DNA of 64,000 bases from Fasciola hepatica (taxonomy: Eukaryota; Platyhelminthes; Trematoda; Plagiorchiida; Fasciolidae). Below the pieces are notes generated by a model. That model was not told where the DNA came from. It saw nothing but the letters and a program-made list of their open reading frames with translations, and made no database searches. Each line of letters starts with the position of its first letter. Positions within the stretch are counted from its first letter, which is position 1. The stretch is from NCBI GenBank assembly GCA_948099385.1, contig CANUEZ040000183.1:2108001-2172000 (forward strand), in the 5' to 3' direction. Positions 58,970 to 64,000 of this stretch are shown piece after piece. The position numbers and the translations under genes are program-made.

Positions 58970-60440
58970 TCAGTTGCGGTAATATAATATATCAGGAAAC
59001 TCCAAGGAAGAGTGTTGTATTTCATTGTCTACTGAACGATTAGAGCCTTGTTCTATTTCGTTGTTACGTCGTCTCGCTCACCACTACAGTGCTTTATCAT
59101 GAAATTCATGCATGACTCACCACTATGGTTCATTTGTTCCATGGGTATATCGATCCAACTATAATGATCCTCATTCAGTGCTAGTTGAAACAACGATTGA
59201 ACAGAAGAAATCTGAACTTTCACGTGGTTGAGTTTTAAAGAAGAATTGTTTGTCTGTCCATGTTTGGCCATCATTCCTGGAGTATAAGACTATATATTTC
59301 TTACTTTATAACCCCCCCCTCAGTCAAAACGCGCAGTTTTTCGGACCCAGGTAAACATTTATTGATCCAATGTCATCCGAAAATGACTAATTGTGATTGT
59401 TACTTCTGGAGTAATTCCAAAAGATAGAGGTGAATTTGTGAATACATAACTAGTGTAATCATAACAGCCAGTTGAACACATTCGGCAACGGAAACCACAG
59501 TCATGAAAATCACTATCACAAGACAGGTTCAGATACATTTCAAGATCATCATTGAACATGTGCTAGTTTCTAACACGCAGACACTTGCTTCTGAGTCCAA
59601 TCACAAGTTTGAATGTGGGCAGGTGGGAATGTTCATATGCCCAGTGTTGAATACATGGTATGCAGCTGCTACCAGACAGGCTGTGTTCAGGATAAACATG
59701 AAGGGGATAATTCTTTTGTATGCAATGTGAGTCTGAAATCCTGTCATCCAATTCCCAACTGAATCGCTCCTCTAATGGTTCACCGAACTATATTATTTAT
59801 GTGTAATACTCTATCGGATTTCAACCAGAAACGGACTACAGATAGTGGATGAAGAACTTATCGCTGATTTGCATTTGACGGGATTGATTGTCTCATTCAC
59901 TAAAGGCCGTATCAGAAGCTCACGACTACTGTGATTTCCTAATTTTGAAGTGAAAAACGAGAATAATACCGATCGTATTTCTGAACTAATCATCGAAAAT
60001 ATATTTAAGAGACCACCGATGCTGAGCAATTGGTTGAGGTTAATTGACGTCCACGATTTGCTGTCACATCAAGCATGACGTTGTCAATTTGGTAATAAAC
60101 AGTTTACTCAACTCGAACGGAGGATATTTGCCTACCTCATGGCATGTGCCAGAGTAGTTAGCTTTTACGAAGATTCATGCCGTACACTTAACCGATCAAA
60201 GTTTACATTATGATAAGACTTTTCGTAGATGAACTCATCGGATATAACGAATTGCCAAGTGGATTTGTCCTCCTTCCTCCCCGTAGTGACAAATGAAATG
60301 CTTGACGATGATCTGGAGTAACTGATTTGTTGAGCAGTTTCGATATATGCATCCACTATGCTGCTTTGGTACTGATCTGAATGTTGCTATCCTGTGTTAC
60401 CAAGCATTATCATCTAACGGTGTAACAATAAATCTTTTCT
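58970..60440 (-). CDS. Candidate multi-exon gene, function unknown
   Basis: Minus-strand pieces with matching phases. One (from about 60440) reads PQVVAESSHEKRFIVTPLDD and ends at 60401 with donor GCTTG|GTAACA. After a 40-nt intron, exon 60169-60360 (192 nt) reads IVDAYIETAQQISYSRSSSS and continues. After a 147-nt intron with acceptor CAACCAATTGCTCAG, an exon from 60021 reads IGGLLNIFSMISSEIRSVLF and stays open to a stop at 59811. Separately, 59121-59276 (156 nt, phase 1 at both ends, acceptor CTTATACTCCAG, donor AGTG|GTGAGT) reads MMAKHGQTNNSSLKLNHVKV. It joins in phase to 58970-59031 (ends RN-stop). How the two groups connect is not seen. No domain recognised. Chance frames cannot be ruled out. 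Confidence 0.3.
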
Positions 60441-61789
60441 CATGTGACGACTCAGCGACAACTTGTGGCTCAGTTTCCAGGAAAAAGGTGCGTCATATAG
60501 CCCTTTGCTGTTTCGACAGTTTTCCACAGGTGCTGTATTTCTTGAATTATTATTTTCTCGAACAACATTGTGATGCATTATTTTCTACATTTGATTTGAG
60601 TGCAACTTCCAACCTCTCATTTAACATTTGAAATAGAACCAAGGGAATAAAGGTACGCAAAATAGCCCAGTTCCTCAGAAAAAATATTCGACTGAATCGT
60701 GAATAACAGGTCTGGAGTAGTTTTACCACACTCTGTTTCCTGAAGTTAGTTATGTTTCCAGTTTTTGATATTTCGTTTTAATTTAGAAAAAGTAGACATA
60801 CTGGATTCCCGTTGTATCACTTGCATATTTTATCAAATAGAATGGATCAAGCACCTGGTGAAATCTGAAAGCATCGAAAAGTTCAAAATCTTCCTCTCAA
60901 ATAGACAACAGGATCAACTGAGGTTCTTTTTACGACAATAATCATAGAGCTAGTTTTGCCTAAGAGCTGTGATGATAATTCATTTTTCTGAATTACCAAG
61001 GGTTTCTGGAAAAAATCTGATTCCAACCCTTGATAATACGGGCTTAGGAAAATTCAACAGAGATGAGAAATTTTGCCTGTCGTTTTACATGGTCTATTCA
61101 GGTGAGTTTTCACTTGTTCTTAGCTGATCAAGATCACAATTAAATCTGGTAAATTTCACACACGAGTCAATGGACTTCTGAATTCAGATCTGCTGGAAAC
61201 TGAATTCAGACTGTTAAATTTTCATCTTGTAACTCTTTTTCGTCAGCACAGACATTGTCCATCAGACGACCTCGTCCCATTTGTTGAGCATACTATTCCT
61301 TCAAATTGTTGATACAGAGAAAAGAAAGATTGCTTTAATGTCATATATGGTACTACTTTGTCTGTTTGTTATTTATTTGTTCAAACTGAACAGAAAAACG
61401 TTTGAGTATGTGTGAAGAAGAAATACCAAGACAAGCACTCCAAGATAAAAGTGCAAGAGAAAACAGACAATAATAATTCGAACGGTTGGCAGACATAAAC
61501 AGAAGGTCAAATAAATACTAGATGATTGAAAATAACAAACCACCGGGCACTGATATCAGTAGCCGTTGATTCAAGTCAGCTTTATTACTGGTAATGTCAT
61601 AGACATGTATTACACTGGCTTGAAATCAGACTTGGTGCGAGTGCAGCAATTACAATCACAAAAATAGGAGAGAATAGAATAGAGCATAAATAAATGGCTG
61701 GTATTAAGGTAAATAGCGATGTGGCAATTTCTTTTGTATTCACCTTACTGGTTTTGAAGCCTTTCACATTTTGTTATCCAAGTTATATC
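60441..61789. other. No gene recognised
   Basis: AT-rich sequence without motif, repeat or convincing frame. Earlier exons of the candidate gene at 58970-60440 would be expected here if it is real. Confidence 0.4.
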
Positions 61790-63170
61790 TGTTGTGATTT
61801 GGGGACTCGGTAATTCAACAGAGAGACCTTGTGGCATTTGCAAAACTGACCTCCATCTTCAGCATTATTACTGTACGTCTCTAACCAAAGACAATCCTCC
61901 TCCCCTGGGCCCCAACCGGAGAGGCAGAAAGCACCAACCGGAGCCAATACTGCCGCTAGATTCTTCGTTCTTCCATGTCAAGTTATGGCCTGACCACTGC
62001 ATCGCTTCATCCAGATATCCCCAGCACATGCAAATTGAGGACGGAAAGATAGAGGATGAGCAGGCATTCGTGAAACACAACCAAGCCACCAGAGATAGTT
62101 TAGGGCGAAGATTTCGCTGACAAGGCGACTATCCGTGCCTAATGCGCGAAACTAACTTGGTTTTTCCATTTGACGCAAACATAACTTCGAAGAAATTGGT
62201 TGTGGAGCACGGAAAGATGCCGAGCACCCTTAGTGCTAAGTGGCCGGGTCTCTCATCCATAAAGTGAAAAGCTACGAACCACGGCGAAGTGCATCTGTCC
62301 GTTGAGAGATAGACAGCCGGATGTCACGACGACGCCACATGTGTAGCAGAGTTGCGAATTGTGCTTCAGCTCTCGTGCGCTAATTTTCTCCCAACTTCGC
62401 CTCCAGCTGTTATCGAGCTCCCATTGTACTTAAAGTTGTCGATTGACTTAGGCTGATCGCTAAAACGAGTGAGTGCAGGCACAGCCTCCCACCAGTCTCT
62501 TTGATTCCTGGGAGGAGCTAAACTGAACCATTTGGAAGATCAGATGAGGCATTCCGTGACAAATTTGAAGATAAATGTGGACATGGGGCCACTTTTGTCG
62601 GATTCCATTGGAGAAGGTTAAACTGGGGTGAAGGCTAGTGGTGAGCCCTAACCGACCTAGAATAAAACGATACAATTCTTTGAGGACTGGACTATGCTTC
62701 TCAGGTACACCATTCCTTAACAAACAGTTTCATAATGCGGTCTCATCGGTGGAGTCAAAAGTCGCGCAAATGCCCAGGAACACGATGACTGTTGGTCTTT
62801 GGAAAGTGTGACGGTGCTCCTGAACTTGCTAGATAGAGAATATTTGATCGATACATCGACAACCACTAAAAACCCAATGTGCTTCTCGCGAATATGCTCT
62901 TCACACGTTTGGTACAGTCTGCAAGAACCTTTAGCGGTATTGGGAGAAGGCGCACTTCTCTATGTTTCGCGTAGTGACTACAAGAGTTCTTCTTAAAGAT
63001 GGAGACAATAGTCGGGAATATCCAAGAGTACGAGACCTGCTCGGAACTTCAAACATTGGAGAACAAAACACGAAGTTCTCTAACGAATCGCATCCCAACC
63101 TCTCTCAACAAGGGTCGAGGTCATTGCAGATTAGCGCTTCAATACACTGATAATTGTAAAAAGGTTATCT
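61790..63170 (-). pseudogene. RTE-type LINE relic, reverse transcriptase to 3' end
   Basis: On the minus strand the blocks of an RTE-clade polymerase follow in order. VSIFKKNSCSHYAKHREVRL (63010-62950) matches 'VPIFKKGxxxxCxNYRGIxLL'. Near 62880-62770 is the 'CIDQIFxxRQxxEHRHTxxRPTIxVFLDI.AAFDS' block, seen as EHRHTFQRPTVIVFLGI in changing frames. RNGVPEKHSPVLKELYRF (62718-62660) is the GVPEK block, followed by SPSLT and a decayed GVRQGCPLSP. Further on, SSITAGGEVGEKISAR (62425-62380) matches the 'xSxITAGGEVGEEISARIxKAR' block of trematode elements, and PVGAQGRRIVFG (about 61910) matches the C-terminal 'GxGPRxRxxxWxE' block. It is broken by many frameshifts and stops. The short frames on both strands here are its shadows. 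Confidence 0.82.
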
Positions 63171-64000
63171 ATAAACACTGATTTTGTAAATCAAATGCTA
63201 AACAAAAGTGTAAACTAGAACCCGGTGACAATACTGAGTACTATTTTTATTTCAAGAAATCTCATGAAAAGCACAATTAAATGTTTTCGACATAGTAAAT
63301 GGTCTAAGGGCCTTAAGTAAGACTGCGATCATCCGACTTCTTCCCACACATAACCCATTTTGTAAACCACATCTGGTCGGCCTTAGTTTTTATTGTAAAG
63401 GAAGTTAGCATGGTTGTTGAGAACCAAAAGGCTTGATGGCAGGCAATTTCTTGTCTCCAATGAAAACAGTTATACCATTTTGAAAATGTTTTGCTTTCAA
63501 AAACACAGTTTTGTCAGTGGTAATTTCAATTTGCCGAAGTTCACGTTACTGCAAGTTGCCGTTTTCAACACAATTTTCCATTCATCATTTATACATTTTG
63601 TTGCAGGGAGACAAAGATTGAGTGTAAATATATTCAGCAAAATAGTCAACTGTAAACCAGACGAGAAATGTGGACACTGAAGATGTTCGCTTTCACCACA
63701 TTTCCCTCCAGGAATATTCTTCATTTTTCAGATTTGCAATTTTAATTTTTCTCTTGAAAACAATTCATATGTGCAGATGGAGTGAAAAGTCAAACTACAT
63801 AGCGTTTATTTTCAGAATTGGTACTTTCCTTTCATAATGCATCATAAACTGGTACAGTGGGTTTTTCTCCCAATATGGGCCACTTTATGACAAGATTGAT
63901 TGATGTTAACCAATATCACCCTTATACGAAGCCCGATGAGCTCGAATTAATCTTTTCTCTTCTTCTGCATAGGAGTGAATGAAATCTCGCTTCTGAAGAC
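63171..64000. other. No gene recognised
   Basis: Both strands have frames of 75-88 codons at 63414-63724 that oppose each other and show no motif. AT-rich sequence continues to the window end. The 5' part of the RTE element should lie here if it was longer, but I cannot recognise it. Confidence 0.4.

Noticed and set aside
1..64000. Bacterial or phage-type features (operons, CRISPR, attachment sites)
   Set aside because: Nothing of the kind is seen. Gene density, introns, SINEs and LINEs show a eukaryotic genome.

Overview
The window looks like nuclear DNA of an animal, most likely a flatworm and probably a digenean trematode. It is AT-rich (I judge about 60% A+T by eye), with no operons, Shine-Dalgarno sites, rRNA or CRISPR. 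It is crowded with decayed mobile elements whose mix (RTE and CR1/Jockey-like LINEs, a Penelope-like element, Ty3/gypsy, CACTA/EnSpm DNA transposons, tRNA-derived SINEs) is typical of trematode genomes. The likely coding exons are separated by tiny 37-52 nt GT-AG introns, which also fits schistosome-type flatworms. The species is an inference: a cestode or another lophotrochozoan is not excluded.

Layout. 1-12.1 kb: a cluster of degenerate CACTA/EnSpm transposases, all on the minus strand (1-665, 3584-4334, 6904-8600), with a matching non-coding repeat at 3330-3640 and 11640-11970, a possible terminal inverted repeat junction (3086-3129), CCGG-rich possible subterminal repeats, an LTR-like block (5130-5650) and two microsatellites. 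12.1-16.4 kb: a minus-strand Ty3/gypsy gag-pol relic. 16.4-34.9 kb: mostly featureless AT-rich DNA holding two CR1/Jockey-like LINE relics (20.4-21.3 and 29.2-29.9 kb, both minus) and a tRNA-like SINE (32.2-32.5 kb). 34.9-36.5 kb: a composite tRNA-derived SINE beside a plus-strand CR1-like LINE 3' end. 39.0-39.3 kb: an inverted second copy of a block from 0.64-0.97 kb that keeps the same splice signals in both copies. 45.4-47.4 kb: a tRNA-like hairpin and two more SINE copies lying head to head. 51.0-51.4 kb: a Penelope-like element with a GIY-YIG nuclease remnant. 61.8-63.2 kb: an RTE-type LINE relic.

Host genes are few and uncertain. The best candidates are all on the minus strand: (a) a small secreted-protein gene with a signal-peptide first exon at 57938-58001, a TATA box and an in-phase second exon ending beside an AATAAA; (b) a block at 51929-52250 with three in-phase coding pieces joined by 37- and 52-nt introns; (c) a multi-exon candidate at 58970-60440 with a 40-nt intron; (d) a possible terminal exon at 43830-44050. 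I could not assign any of these to a protein family. Most other open frames in the window are no longer than chance would give in DNA of this composition. Every transposon protein seen carries frameshifts or stops, so none looks autonomous.
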